The position numbers and the translations under genes were made by a program. Shown piece by piece: positions 1 to 11,699 of a stretch of DNA of 64,000 nucleotides. Within the stretch, counting starts at the first letter, position 1. The number at the start of each line of letters is the position of its first letter. Under the pieces are notes generated by a model that saw only the letters and a list, made by a program, of their open reading frames with translations, was not told the DNA's origin and ran no database searches. This DNA comes from Patella vulgata. Its lineage: Eukaryota > Mollusca > Gastropoda > Patellidae. The stretch spans positions 59,210,546-59,274,545 of the forward strand of contig NC_065884.2 of NCBI RefSeq assembly GCF_932274485.2, read 5' to 3'.

Positions 1-2
1 CA

Positions 3-3000
3 GATATGGAAGCAGAAAGAAATGCATTAGCTGAACACGTCTATCCCAGATTAAGAGAATCTTGCAGAGATAAATATGGAATAGATTTTCAGGTGAGAAT
101 ATAGAAGGTTCCATACTTTTAGATCACATGCGATGTTGAATTGGTAATGTGATCTTCTACCAACGGTGTCAACTCAGGGATTCTAAAATGATAACACAAA
201 CTAAACTGAAATGGTATTTAACATCCTACGACGGACTTTCCAATTTCAGGCCAGTGGCATAGCCCAAAAATGTAGGTGGTGGTGGTGGTGGTACTGTGTG
301 TGTGTGTGTGTGTGTGGGGGGGGGCAAGGGCTTCCGATGTACCTACACATGACGCCCCCCCCCCCTACCCTAGAAAAGTTTGGAAAATAGGGTTTCATCT
401 GAAGAGAGGAACTATGAAAATGACGGAAAATTTCAATTTGCAATATTGGCGTATTATGAACGTACCTATAATAATTTATGAGAAAAACGAAAAGTTTGAA
501 TTTTGAAGATTATCACGCCTGGAGCAGGCATGAATTAATCTCATCCCCATCCTGAATTTAACCCGGAAAATTTTATACAATCTCCAGTTGGCTTTCTTAT
601 GGTAGGTTTCTTCGGGTTTCGGTCTGCGGTCGTGGGCGCCCAACCAATCTCACTCGGCATTATGCATTATGTGCGGCTCGACGATCATATATTGTCATTA
701 TAACTAAGGCGCCCCACCAATCATGTCATTATGGGTGCCCATCCACGATAAGGCACCCCACAAATCACGCCGTTTTGGGCGCCCCATCAATCAAGTTGTG
801 GTGTTAATCGTGTGATTGATTATGAGGCGCCTCACCATTTGCTTATATTAATATAGCGACAGGATTGGCGAGGCGCCCATAAAACCAACTGCTATTGGTT
901 GGTCGCCCCGCCAATCTCGTCGTGGGCGCCCAACCAATAATCACTTGACTTTATGGGTACGTCCATACTGATATGGGCAAGCTGGTCGTTGGCTTCGTAT
1001 TGCGCTAGCTACGGGCCTGAATTTAACCCTATTTACGTTGTGTTCATTAAATACTAAAACTCCGGAAAACCATGTTGTTCTAAATACGTGTAATACTCCA
1101 CTAAAACAAAATTCACAACAGCTATAACATTACATTATAAGAATAAGCATAAATCAGCAATGACGCTCAATGATATCTCCCTATGGGTGATGTGGGAACC
1201 AACTTCAAGAACTCTTGGTCGTGGAATGACGTCTAAGCAGTCTATGCATACGCCCTTTCGTTTAAAGACTGCCCCCACCCCCTCCAGCCTCCATCGGGAA
1301 TAACGAGATACTATTAATGTGATTGGTCAGTATGCCAATACTGTATCTTAATGCCAGATAATGCAACGACTATTTTGATTAGTCAGCAAGTAGGCGTATT
1401 AAAGAAAAAGACAATCGCCCATAATTGTTATTGGCGTAGCAATCGTTAATGAGAAGATAATGTTCGTTGCGACGGCTACAGGGATATTAAGTTGACAATA
1501 ACCCACTGTTCATAATATCAGTCTCTTTTGAAATTAATGAAGTTCTATCAAGATTGTTGAAATCCAACCTCTCTTATTTTGTAGGCAATAGATATGAGAT
1601 GGGGAGTACCTATAGAGGCTAGTGAAGATCATTCTGCTACAGATTTGTGTTTAGCGGAACTATATCATTGTCAGTCAACTTCAGTTGGACCAAACTTTGT
1701 GGTGAGTTTTAAATTTAAAATTGCAGATTGATATTCTGCTATGGAAATATCGGGTGGCGATATAGTCGTCGGGTTAGGAGACTTACATCTGGTCAGCGTT
1801 CAATGGCTTCAGGGATCTGCCGAGATTGTTAATTTTCGTAAAGGTATTATGCTATACGTGAACTCATATGGTATGCCACATATATACTATTCAAAAAAAG
1901 TAGGGGATATTTGATTTTGGGGGCATAATACTAAAATATGCAAATGACTACGAAAAAAGTCACTATAGAACCTAACAGAAGAAACATTTCCAGTTACATG
2001 TGACGCCCAAACGCACCAATAGCTACCGCATGGAATGCAGGTGATGCTTGGGATCATCATGGGGGTCCAACCCAAGATTTGCACGACTCTGACTTTGAAT
2101 GTTACAGTCATTGTGGCATTGAATTCCAGGGTGGAAACATCAGTTTAATTGTTTTAGTGACCAGAAAACAAATTTTGATATGCGTCGGCTTACCCAAAAT
2201 GAAAGGTTACGTGCCCTTGGCATGCTAAAGATCGGCACAACACAGGCGGTTGTGGCGCGGACGATGAATGTTTCTCAGTCTGTCATAAGCAGGCTATGGT
2301 CCAGATACCGTGATACACAATCTGTACAGGACAGACCACGCTCAGGTCGACCAAGGGCGACAACTCAAGCCCAGGATCGATTTATCCGTACCTTGGCCTT
2401 GAGAAATCGTGTCATCACAGCAAATCAGATCAGCGCTCGTCTTCAAACAGACACTGATGTGAGAGTGAGTGGCCAGACGATTCGGAATCGACTGCAAAGG
2501 GGTCACCTTCGCGCCCGACGTCCTCGCGTGATCCCTTGTTTGAGAGATCATCACATTCAGGCAAGACGTCGTTGGTGTAGGGATCGTCAACACTGGGATA
2601 ATCGACGCTGGAGCAATGTGATGTTTTCAGATGAGTCAAGGTTCACTGTTGATTTTTTGGACAGACGTAGGAGGGTGTGGCGTCGTCGAAACGAGTGCTT
2701 CCAAGACGTTAACGTCTTCAGACATGATCGATTTGGGGGTGGTTCTGTTATGGTGTGGGGAGGCATCACTGTTGCTGGAAGAACGGCTTTACATGTTGTT
2801 GCAGGGCGTGTTACAGGCCAGTACTACCGGGACAACATCTTGGCAGTCCATGTTGTGCCGTTCGCACGACGTCATGGCCGCCGTTTCATCTTCCAGGATG
2901 ACAACGCAAGATGTCACAGGGCCAGGATCGTTACAGGTTACCTCCAACAACAGAACATCACCACATTACCTTGGCCAGCACTGAGTCCCGACCCCCCCCC

Positions 3001-6000
3001 CCCCCCATCGAGCATGTCTGGGACATGCTTGGACAGAGGTTACGTCAACGTCAACAACGTCCTGCCAATGTCCAAGAACTTGCTGCTGCGTTGCAACAGG
3101 AATGGGACAATCTGGACCAAAATGACCTTAGACGTCTCATTAGGAGTATGCCACGTCGGATCAATGCTTGTTTGGCAAACAGAGGAGGATTTACCCGTTA
3201 CTGACATGGTTGTGATGCTGTGGTAACTTTGCTGTTTGACCCCGGGTATCATTTTACCCTTATAATGTTCAGTCTGTGCCTTACTTAGTCTAACGATCAT
3301 TTGGAATAAATCGATGAATGTGAACTTCATTTCATTTTGTCCTTTGTTTCTTCGTCAGTTTCATTAGGTGACTTTAATAACACTTAAAAATCAAATATCC
3401 CCTACTTTTTTTGAATAGTATATATAACAGCAGACTCGGTTTATTTGTGCAATTCAAAGTATAAAGAATCCAGATTCCTATAGATACCTAGCAAAAATTT
3501 AGATGTATTAAAAGTTGTTATACCGATGCTATTTTCAGGCTTTTATAGGGCAGCGGTATGGTTATATTCCAATTCCCGCCAGCATTCTGAGAGCTGAATA
3601 TGAAGTTATTGAATCTCATGTTCGTAAAACGTCTCCTGCAGATGCGGATTTGTTGAATAAATGTTTTTTAAAAGATCAGAATGTTCATCCTAATGTGTTT
3701 AGACTTCAACCTGTTAGTTACATTACTGGTAAGTAACAGAAAACATAAACGTGGAACGGAAAGTCAATGTACCCAAGGCGACATTTTGTCGAATTCATGT
3801 CGACTGTTAGCCAAGGATATAATAACCCATTTTCAGTAAAACATACGAAAACAAAACTAAAAAAACCCAAAAAAGGTGAAATTTATAAAAATGATTAGAC
3901 CTTCTGTAAGTTGTGGTCGAAACAATATATCTTAAATCCGACAAAGAGTCATCTAATCTGTGACCATCCGATAATATTTTGGAAAATAAAACTCTGCTTA
4001 ATTTTGTGTTAAAATCCCTTAAAATCCTCTATGTTGGGGTCGAGCAACTAGCTCAACATATGTGATACGTTTTCAAACAACTTAAACCCGTCAGTCTTCA
4101 TATGGAAATGGAGACCGGTGTCCTAAGCTGTATTATGCGGTGTCTGGATAAAACCAGACTGTTATTTTATAAAAAAAAATAATGTGTAGGTGAAATTTAC
4201 CTTTCGTTATCAAGTACAGCACATGGGTCATTCATTATATAAACCTCTAAAGGAACGGAAATCGATTATCAGGTCACCCAATGAAAAAATTGACCCGAAA
4301 TCTCCAAAGGGTTAAGTGTCCTGATAAGCAGTTTTGACCTTCACGTCCAAACGACTCAATATTTTGAGCTGAAATTTGAGACAAGGTAATTACATACACC
4401 ATTCCTCTATATTTTGGCGCTTAAATTTCATACGTACTCAGACTTTTATTTTTGAGACTCTGTTCAAATCGGGATAGTATAAGCTGATTAAAATATTACA
4501 ATACACTGATATTCAGTACGAACGTTCCCCTGTAGACCCATCTACATTAAACTGGAAATTAAACGAACAGATTTTAAAAATAGCCATACTGGTAAGATAG
4601 TTCACAGCAGAAAAAGAGGAATTTATTTAATTCTCCCAGGGTATTTTTTTACAGGAAAAATTAGAAAACCTTGGAAGGAAACAGAAGTGAACATAAAAAG
4701 GATACTTAAATCAGGCGGGCAGTCTGCTTTGGAAGCTCACGAAATAAGTAGAGCCTTTTTCAGGCAAATGAAAGCTTCTGGTAAGAAAACTAATTTATTG
4801 GGCAACAACTGAAGGGGGTTACAGTCTGACAACATATAACGTTTCTGTTAAAGAGAATACACATGAACCCCACGATTCCTTCTGACCCACCCAGTAGTTT
4901 GGATATAAGTAGGGATGGATGTCGTGCAAGAGACAGATCATGTTTGTTTTATTTTTGTATCTTTCATTCAATTCAGTTGAATTATGGTTTAGTCAATGGC
5001 AACATAGTCAAATTCAGTATAGTTTTACATTCTCTATGGTGGCTTTAAATATTTTCTTGTTTCAACCCCTTGTCCTTTCGTTTTATAGCCAATGTTTACA
5101 ATTTATTGAAGGCTGTGAATTAAAAACTAGAACAGTTGGGTTATTAATATTGACTAATTTGTTTTTCTTACAGTTACTGAACATGAAATCTATGAAGGTT
5201 TAATTGGTATCAACAGACAGAAAGATAGAGACAACAATGCCATCGTGTACATTAGGGATTTCCTGGACCTTCACAGAAACTTACAGAGTAAAAAAGCAAA
5301 AACATTTGTTGAGGTGATTGGAAATCCACCAGAAATGCATCCTGAAACTAAATCATTGCTAGACGACCTAAAGGCCAAGTCAAAAGAGAAGTTATCTGCT
5401 AATAATTATCTGAAATCATCAATATCTTGGAAGGAATCGGGTATAGATCCTAAATTCCACGCGCCTTACTTACAGAGGGTGTGTAATCATTTTGAAAGAA
5501 CGGTCAACAAACTGGTGGAACGGAATATTTTTAGCAGAAGGAAGTTAGACGACGATTCTCTTTACCACGAAGTCCTTCAACATTGGACTACTCTGAAAGG
5601 TCGATGTGAAACGTTTGTTGGTCGAGAAGATGAACTTGCTGTCATCCAAAAGTACCTTCTTTCAAGTGAATCCTCACAGCCACTGGTAGTTTTTGGGCCA
5701 TCAGGTAGTGGTAAAACATCTCTGCTAGCAAAGGGTGCTATTTTAGCCAACAGCATTCGTGGACTACATGAGCAAGCGAATCCTGCGGTCATTGTAAGAT
5801 TTTTAGGAACAACCCCCGACAGTTCTTCTATCCAGCAACTTTTGTACTCAGTGTGTCACCAGCTAGCATTTGTTGCCAACAGAAACAGAAGTGACGTTCC
5901 AGAAGATTTTCTTAGTTTGAAAGTTTACTTCAGAAATTTAGTCCTAGAAGGTGATTTTAGAGGAAGGGTTCTGATTGTGCTGGACGCCTTAAACCAGTTA

Positions 6001-9000
6001 TCGACTAATCAAAATGCACATAAATTAGACTGGCTCCCAGCCCGACATGCTAGAAATGTTAAAATAATCGTATCAACGATACCGTTCAAATTCAAAATAT
6101 TAGATAGACTCATGAACAGAATCCAAGACAACTTCATTCATACTCAACCCTTACCGACCAAGGATTGTGAAGATATTGTGAAAATTCTGCTAGACAGGTC
6201 TCAACGAAAAGTCACCTACGAGCAATGGAAAACCATCCGAAAGTCATTTCAGAGCTGCACCCTTCCTCTCTTTGTCACACTTACCTTTGAAGAAGCAAAG
6301 AGGTGGCATTCTTATGATCAAAGCCATGAGAATGTCCTCACGACTACTGTCGAGTCTTGCATTCATACTCTATTCGAACGTTTAGAAAAGAAGCACGGTA
6401 AAATGTTTGTAGCCAAGGCGTTATCATACATAACAGCTGCTAGAGACGGTTTGAGCGAATCGGAATTAGAAGATATTCTTTCACTCGATGATGAAGTCTT
6501 GAACAGTTTATTCGTTATGTGGCTTCCCCCAATTCGTCGTTTGCCACCAAGTTTATTGTCTCGCCTGCAATTGGACATCGGTAACTTTCTGTTGGAAAGA
6601 GATGCGGATGGGACTGTGGTATTGTCTTGGTTTCATCAACAATTTGTTAATGTTGTTACTGAGAGATATTTAGAGGAATATTTGACCGTAGTGGAAATAC
6701 ACAGACTTATTGAACAATATTATATGGGCATGTGGGCTGACGTCAAAAAACAGTTTACATACACAAAACAACTGATGTCCAGATTGAACATAAGAGATGA
6801 AAACGGTAGCGCTCTCAGACATGTACCTAAACAACCCATGCTCTTCAATTCCGAGGGTACTCCCAGATACAACGTGAGGAAACTAAAGCAGGTACCTTAT
6901 AGCTTACTCCACAGTCGCCAGTTGAGCAGATTAAAGGGCACCTGCTTGTGTAATTATGAATGGATTTATTATAAAATGAAGGCCACTTCACTCCAAACCC
7001 TGCTTGCAGATTACGCTCTCATTGACGACAAAGAATGTAACTTAATAGCTGATGCTTTACGTATGACTGGATCGGTGCTCTCAATAGATGTACACGCTCT
7101 TGTTCCTGAATTAACTGGACGACTTTTACCTCATGCGTCAAAGTATGCCTATATAAAACAGCTCGTTGGACAGTGCGATCTCGTCACCCAATACCACTGC
7201 CCATTAGTACCCAACTGTCAAATATACACCGCACCCGGGGGACCTTTACAATTTGAATGTGAAATAAATGCCAAACCGACTGCACGGGTTGAAGTGGATG
7301 TTTTTCAAAGTTCAGTTGGCGTCCTCATGACGGCCAAGCCATTTTATAATAACAGCGTTCAGGTTTGGGAGTTGAGTCAGGGGGAACCTAGACAAGATTT
7401 TAAGATGCACATAGGAAAACTTTATCCCAGCAAGGACGGAAGGTATATCAGTACCTTTAAGAACAATAAATTCGTGCTTGTGTATAAAACAGATGGCGGT
7501 GAACTTCACGGGGAAATTGATTATGAATATGGTGTTGTGAACAGTGTGACTGCATCTAAAAGACTTCTAGCATTTATCACCGATCAGGGAATAGGACCGT
7601 ACGTTGTTGATATAAAGGACTGCGTTCTATTGCACAAGTTTAGTTACAACTGTACAACCTGTGTCATCAGTGCTAACGAATCGTTCTTGGTATTAAGTTC
7701 GCAAAAGCACCTTTTCTTGTACGAGATTCCGCTTATGGAGAGAAAATGTGTCACTAGAATGAACGATGAAGTAAAACTAATCAGGTTTACTAAAAACGAA
7801 TTAAAATACTTCGCCATGACCCAGTCGAATCTTCTCTATTCGGTTCATTTTAATCTTGGTACGAAGGACGCGATCACGAATGATATCATAAGTGATTTTG
7901 ACATTAAGGACTTTGTTATGTCGCATGCTCAGAATTTAATTTTGGTTAGAGCAGCACGCTGCCTGTATCTTATAGATGCACACGAGGAAACGTTAAAGCT
8001 TCGATTACAGAAAATGCCAGAAGGCGCCTTTGTGGAGACCATGTCGACCTTTTCAGCTGCGGGTTTCACGCCCAACGACGAGATGATCGTGGCGTCCCGG
8101 TACACGTATATAGCCGTTTGGGACAGCAGGTCTGGTGAACCGCTTAGATTACTTCTGGCCTCTGTTTCTCCCATTGTCAAAATCTTCACATGCGACACAC
8201 TAAACAAAACAATCGCTCTGTTGAAAAATAATACGTTACAAGTATGGAATATGAACAACCTGGGAGCTGATGTACAGCATGCGAACAAGGTGGTCCGAGG
8301 ACGGGTGTTAAACCTGGCACTGTCTTCCACCAGCGCGCAAGCAATTTGTTCCAGTGATCGACTACCACCAGAGGTAACTGTTGTCGACCTTGGTAGCGGC
8401 GATGTTCAACACGTGTTTCCCTACAGTCCGGAACGGGAAGATAAAATTTTCAAACTTCAGATGTCCCCTGCTGGAAAATATTGTGTAGTCCGGGGGAGAC
8501 AATCCTCGCATGCGACGGCGCCTATTCTCTGGAGCATTTTATCTGATGATCTGATCTATGACATGAGTCTTCAAGAAACTTTTCATTTAGCAATAAATAA
8601 CAGATATGTGATCTTTGATAGATCAAGCTCTTACATAGCATGTGTCCAGAGTTTATCCTACGTTCCTTGTGATTGGATAGGAAACTCATACGTGGTGAAG
8701 ATTTTCCAACCCGACCATTTCTACAAGAAACCGACGGAATTAACTATTCCGAGCAACACCGAGTTCGTTTGTAAACCGTTGATCTTTTCCAGTGGAAAGT
8801 ACCATGCTTTCGTTGCCCTGTATCAGAAATGTAAAGTTATCTCCGATCCAATTTCAAGAATTGAGAGAGGGCGTGTGTTTGAATCCAGGTTATCTTTGCT
8901 CAATCTAAGTTCGACGTCGTCCGAAAGAAACGTCACCGTCAAAAGTCTGTTACGTACTGCTGACGAAAAAGACAAATTTGTAGACATTCGATCGACATTG

Positions 9001-9717
9001 AGTAATAAACTTGTGCTTATATATGCGAAGAATATTGACTACTTTCAGTTTGACAACAAATGCGGATTGATGTGTCCTTTAGACGTGGAAAAGTGTGCCA
9101 TTTTGTATGATCCAAAAACTGATTTTCTGTTACGTCACTTGCCCTTTATTTTAAGTCCAAGCGTCAATGTTAGTTCGTGCGCCTACTCTAAACACGGCTC
9201 CATTATCTTAAGTGACCACCTGGAGGTTTTTAGGAACAGCACTAAAGGATTCGTTCAGAAAGTTTCTACAGAAGTCATTGACGACTCGGCTAAACTTGTC
9301 CTGGACGGCCAGTACATCGTGGCTATATGTAAAACGGGTAAAATCGTCCTGGTTATGAGATCATCTAATGGAGAAACTGTAGGGAAGTTGTTCATCCATG
9401 GCCAGGCGTCTTGTCTTGAAGTCGGGGAAGATGACCGAACAGTGGCTGTAGGCTGCAATGACGGGCGTGTAATGATCCTCACTTTAATAATAGAATGTGA
9501 AGACCCTGTTAAGGACCTAATCTCCAAACTCCCTACAAGGACCAGTAAGACAATGGTGGACACGCTCAAGTTGTTCGATAGAGACGTTATAAAATCAAAA
9601 TACCAGCCTGGTATCGCGCGTCCAAAAAAGGCTCCCAATTTTAAGACTATCTGCAAAGCAGTTACAATGACCCAGAAAGCCGCCAAGATACAATCACAAG
9701 CTTGCAGTATTCAGTAA
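3..9717 (+). CDS. NACHT and WD-repeat protein, NWD1/NWD2-like (5' partial)
   Basis: Last five exons of a STAND-class ATPase; upstream exons lie outside the window. Coding exons joined by frame and GT/AG borders: 3-92, 1585-1701, 3539-3728, 4655-4780, 5174-9717 (TAA), giving 1688 residues. Order: a DUF4062/TIR-like N-terminal segment (MEAERNAL, DMRWGV, GQRYGY within residues 1-180); a NACHT NTPase with Walker A GPSGSGKT at about 349-356 and Walker B VLIVLDALNQL with Asp about 445; a helical/winged-helix part; then a long beta-propeller C-terminus with weak WD repeats (VQVWELSQGE, IAVWDSRSGE, LQVWNMNN). This is the NWD1/NWD2 family layout. With the missing first exon it would approach human NWD2 in length. 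Vertebrate NWD proteins are cytosolic ATPases linked to receptor and neuronal signalling; the role here is unknown. Oddities: almost all domains sit in one 4.5 kb exon, and a Tc1 transposon lies in intron 1702-3538. NWD1 versus NWD2 cannot be settled. Confidence 0.92.
276..330. repeat. GGT and GT microsatellite with G run
   Basis: Consecutive GGT triplets, then (GT)n, then a run of G, in the first visible intron of the NWD-like gene. A short poly-C tract follows near 354-364. The small open frames here are low-complexity artefacts. Confidence 0.9.
630..946. repeat. GC-rich degenerate repeat cluster (GGCGCC...CCAAT)
   Basis: About eight imperfect copies, on both strands, of a motif built from GGGCGCCCCACCAAT, spaced roughly 25-50 bp, in an AT-rich intron of the NWD-like gene. 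The core holds palindromic GGCGCC next to an inverted or direct CCAAT. Identity is low, so this is an old cluster. It could be a decayed satellite-like element; I cannot assign a family. Confidence 0.6.
1887..3418 (+). mobile_element. Tc1-family DNA transposon inserted in NWD-like intron
   Basis: A 1532-bp element bounded by matching inverted ends of about 32 bp (beginning CTATTCAAAAAAAGTAGGGG) and flanked on both sides by the TA target duplication (1885-1886 and 3419-3420) typical of Tc1/mariner. It carries one transposase reading frame at 2180-3204. It lies in sense orientation in the intron between exons 1585-1701 and 3539-3728 of the NWD-like gene. The ends match exactly over the stretch I compared, which suggests a fairly young insertion. 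Confidence 0.93.
2180..3204 (+). pseudogene. Tc1-type transposase with a poly-C frameshift
   Basis: Starts at ATG 2180. The N-terminus has a helix-turn-helix DNA-binding region and a GRPR-type linker (RPRSGRPRA) at about residues 1-60. The catalytic DDE core has Asp151 in MFSDESRF, Asp241 in QDDNARCH, and the final Glu in PIEHVWD (codon 3010-3012), giving DD34E spacing as in Tc1. The Glu lies in another frame: where the family has S-P-D-L-N-P-I-E there is a run of 15 C (2992-3006), which adds Pro codons and shifts the frame. After it, the second frame reads normally (WDMLGQRL, ending GGFTRY) to 3204. In the first frame translation runs to 3226 without the catalytic Glu. Apart from this the gene looks whole. 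A sequencing or assembly error in the homopolymer is possible. Confidence 0.88.
4362..4478 (+). repeat. Dispersed repeat, copy 1 (inverted copy at 39589-39693)
   Basis: This stretch, with phrases such as CATTCCTCTATATTTTGG and TTTGAGACTCTGTTCAAAT, recurs as reverse complement at 39589-39693; a more divergent relative lies at 21256-21325. I see no coding sequence. Probably the edge of a non-autonomous element in the intron of the NWD-like gene. Confidence 0.7.
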
Positions 9718-11575
9718 TGGCTGGAATATATCTATGACTTTTATTCAGGCTCTCAACATTTATTAGTCCTGTTTGGCAATACTGTCATACAGAAAAGACC
9801 ATCAGTATGTTTCATACCAGAGTGCGTGCCACAGATTATGTCAGAGATCTAGAAGGTTCATTGGAAGCAATGTAAAGTTGTCTACATATTAACACGGGAT
9901 GTCTCATGGAAGAGACTGAAAAAGACGTTTTCAGAAATATGTGCAGTTTGGTTGAGCAGGAACAGGTGAAGTGGGAATGTCCTGCTGCCTTGTAACTAAC
10001 AATTACGTGCTGTACATGTGGAAGCGTAATCGGTTACTGACCTGATCCCGAGTTCAAATAAGGTGAAGTTTTGAGTAAATTCTTTGATTAAGTCCGGGAA
10101 TGCTTTGTGAACTCGGGACCTGAAATCCCTATTTCGCTTCCTGGGTAGTATGGTTTTGTAACCTCCAGTACCAAAAACCCATGTCATCAATACTTATTAT
10201 AACCAGGATTCAGAACCATTGCTATGTTTTCAATCTTGTTTCATTTAAGTAGAATAGTTTGTTTCAATATGTGCCAATATATATATATCATCTCACTGAG
10301 AGGAAAAGTAGTTTGTTTGAAGGTATAATATGAAAAACAATATAAATATTTATCTACCAAACTATTATTGTACAGCCCATTCTAATATTAACCCCATGCA
10401 CCTACCACACAGTGGATAGCTGGTACCTATTTGTGGCCGCAATACAATAACCAGTCTACATATATAAGTCACAGGTTCTATCCAGTGTTTGCAGGAGCAT
10501 ATTTCCATGTAATTAGGTTACCGCCAAACCCCAATGTGGCACAATAACCAGTACACATATGCAAAGTCATGGGTTCAATCCAGTCTTTGCACAAGTAGGT
10601 CACCTCTTTGTACTTGGGTTACCTCTAATGCCCTATGCGGCACAATAATCAGTCTACATGTGCAAGTTATACGTTCGATCCAATGTTTGCACTTTGCAGG
10701 AATAGGTTATCTCCCTGTAATTAGCTTTCCCCCAAATCCTAAAGACCCCTGGGCGCAAGTGAATTACTGGAACAAAATTATGTCATGTTAGTCCCAAAAT
10801 GACCTGGTAAGTGCCAAATAAATGTTAAACATATTCTGTAGATTTTGTTTAATGCCTGATATATATTCAAAAAAGATAATACATATTATTTATCTTAAAT
10901 CAGTTTAATGAATTCTTCATCGTCTCATTTATACATATGTAAATAAATAAATTGTGTGTATATATAATTATCCTTCAAAGGCTTGATGCGTCTTGAATTT
11001 TGCTAAAATATCAAATCTCTGAAGCATATGGAATGTATAGACATCCAATCTTACTAGAAAAATACTGGATTACCCGAAAAACACCCATGGGGCAAGCACT
11101 GGCCAAAAATGTCTGGGTACCACTAACTGGCAACCCGACTGTTGTCTGCCAGCTTATTGTGTGCTAGCTTGACTGAGGGAGCGGTTGTTATTTCTTGATC
11201 AAATGGTTAGGTGGTTTTGGGAACACTGAGGGGTGTCAACGTACAAATGTCTTTGCAATAAACTCTGCAATTAAACAGTGGAAAAATAAGTTGACAGAAA
11301 ATAATTTAGAATTAAATTAAGCCTCAATATGTATGGTAAATGGACAGAAAGTAATAAAAAAATACATTCTGAAAAATGGACCCTCACTCAAACAAGCGAG
11401 ATGACAGACGTGGCCTCCAACATCAGTTTATTTATAGCTTGCGGAATCTCCTGTATATGCAAAGGTTTGAGAGGGATTTGAATCAAGTTTTTGATAGATT
11501 AATTAGTTTTTAGTCCAAATATATCATCAAATCACACAGTTTGTACGTGAGGAAAGTATCTTTAAAATTACCAAT
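9718..11575. other. NWD-like 3' flank and intergenic DNA
   Basis: Between the stop of the NWD-like gene and the likely SLX1 polyadenylation signal. The 3' UTR probably lies at the left end, but no AATAAA is seen in the first kilobase; the first is near 10817. The stretch holds the tandem block at 10432-10745, a SINE-A fragment at about 10735-10830 (plus), and otherwise AT-rich sequence in which I see no gene. Confidence 0.6.
10432..10745 (+). repeat. Triplicated ~100-bp tandem repeat, each with a tRNA B-box-like motif
   Basis: Three imperfect copies of a roughly 100-bp unit (shared phrases CACAATAACCAGT, TCTTTGCA, GGTTACC). Each unit contains a GGTTCNATCC-like box (GGTTCTATCC near 10473, GGTTCAATCC near 10572, CGTTCGATCC near 10673). 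These resemble the B box of RNA polymerase III promoters, as in SINE heads, but no A box or tRNA fold is clear. Confidence 0.6.
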
Positions 11576-11581
11576 TTTATT
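11576..11581 (-). promoter_or_regulatory. Likely polyadenylation signal of SLX1
   Basis: AATAAA on the minus strand, about 120 nt beyond the SLX1 stop codon at 11700-11702. Another lies at 11427-11432. Assigned by position only. Confidence 0.5.
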
Positions 11582-11699
11582 GAGCTTTCAGACTAGCTTA
11601 GAAAATGGAGACTAGTCCTGCCAGCACAGACCAATCACAAAGGTTTGACGTTTTTTTACAGCTGAATCTTCAAAGGATAAATTTGGAAAATACAATGTT

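Noticed and set aside
276-506. Small open frames over the GT and C runs
   Set aside because: Low-complexity translation in an intron.
9255-9686. 143-codon minus-strand open frame
   Set aside because: Shadow of the NWD-like coding exon; no splice or homology support.
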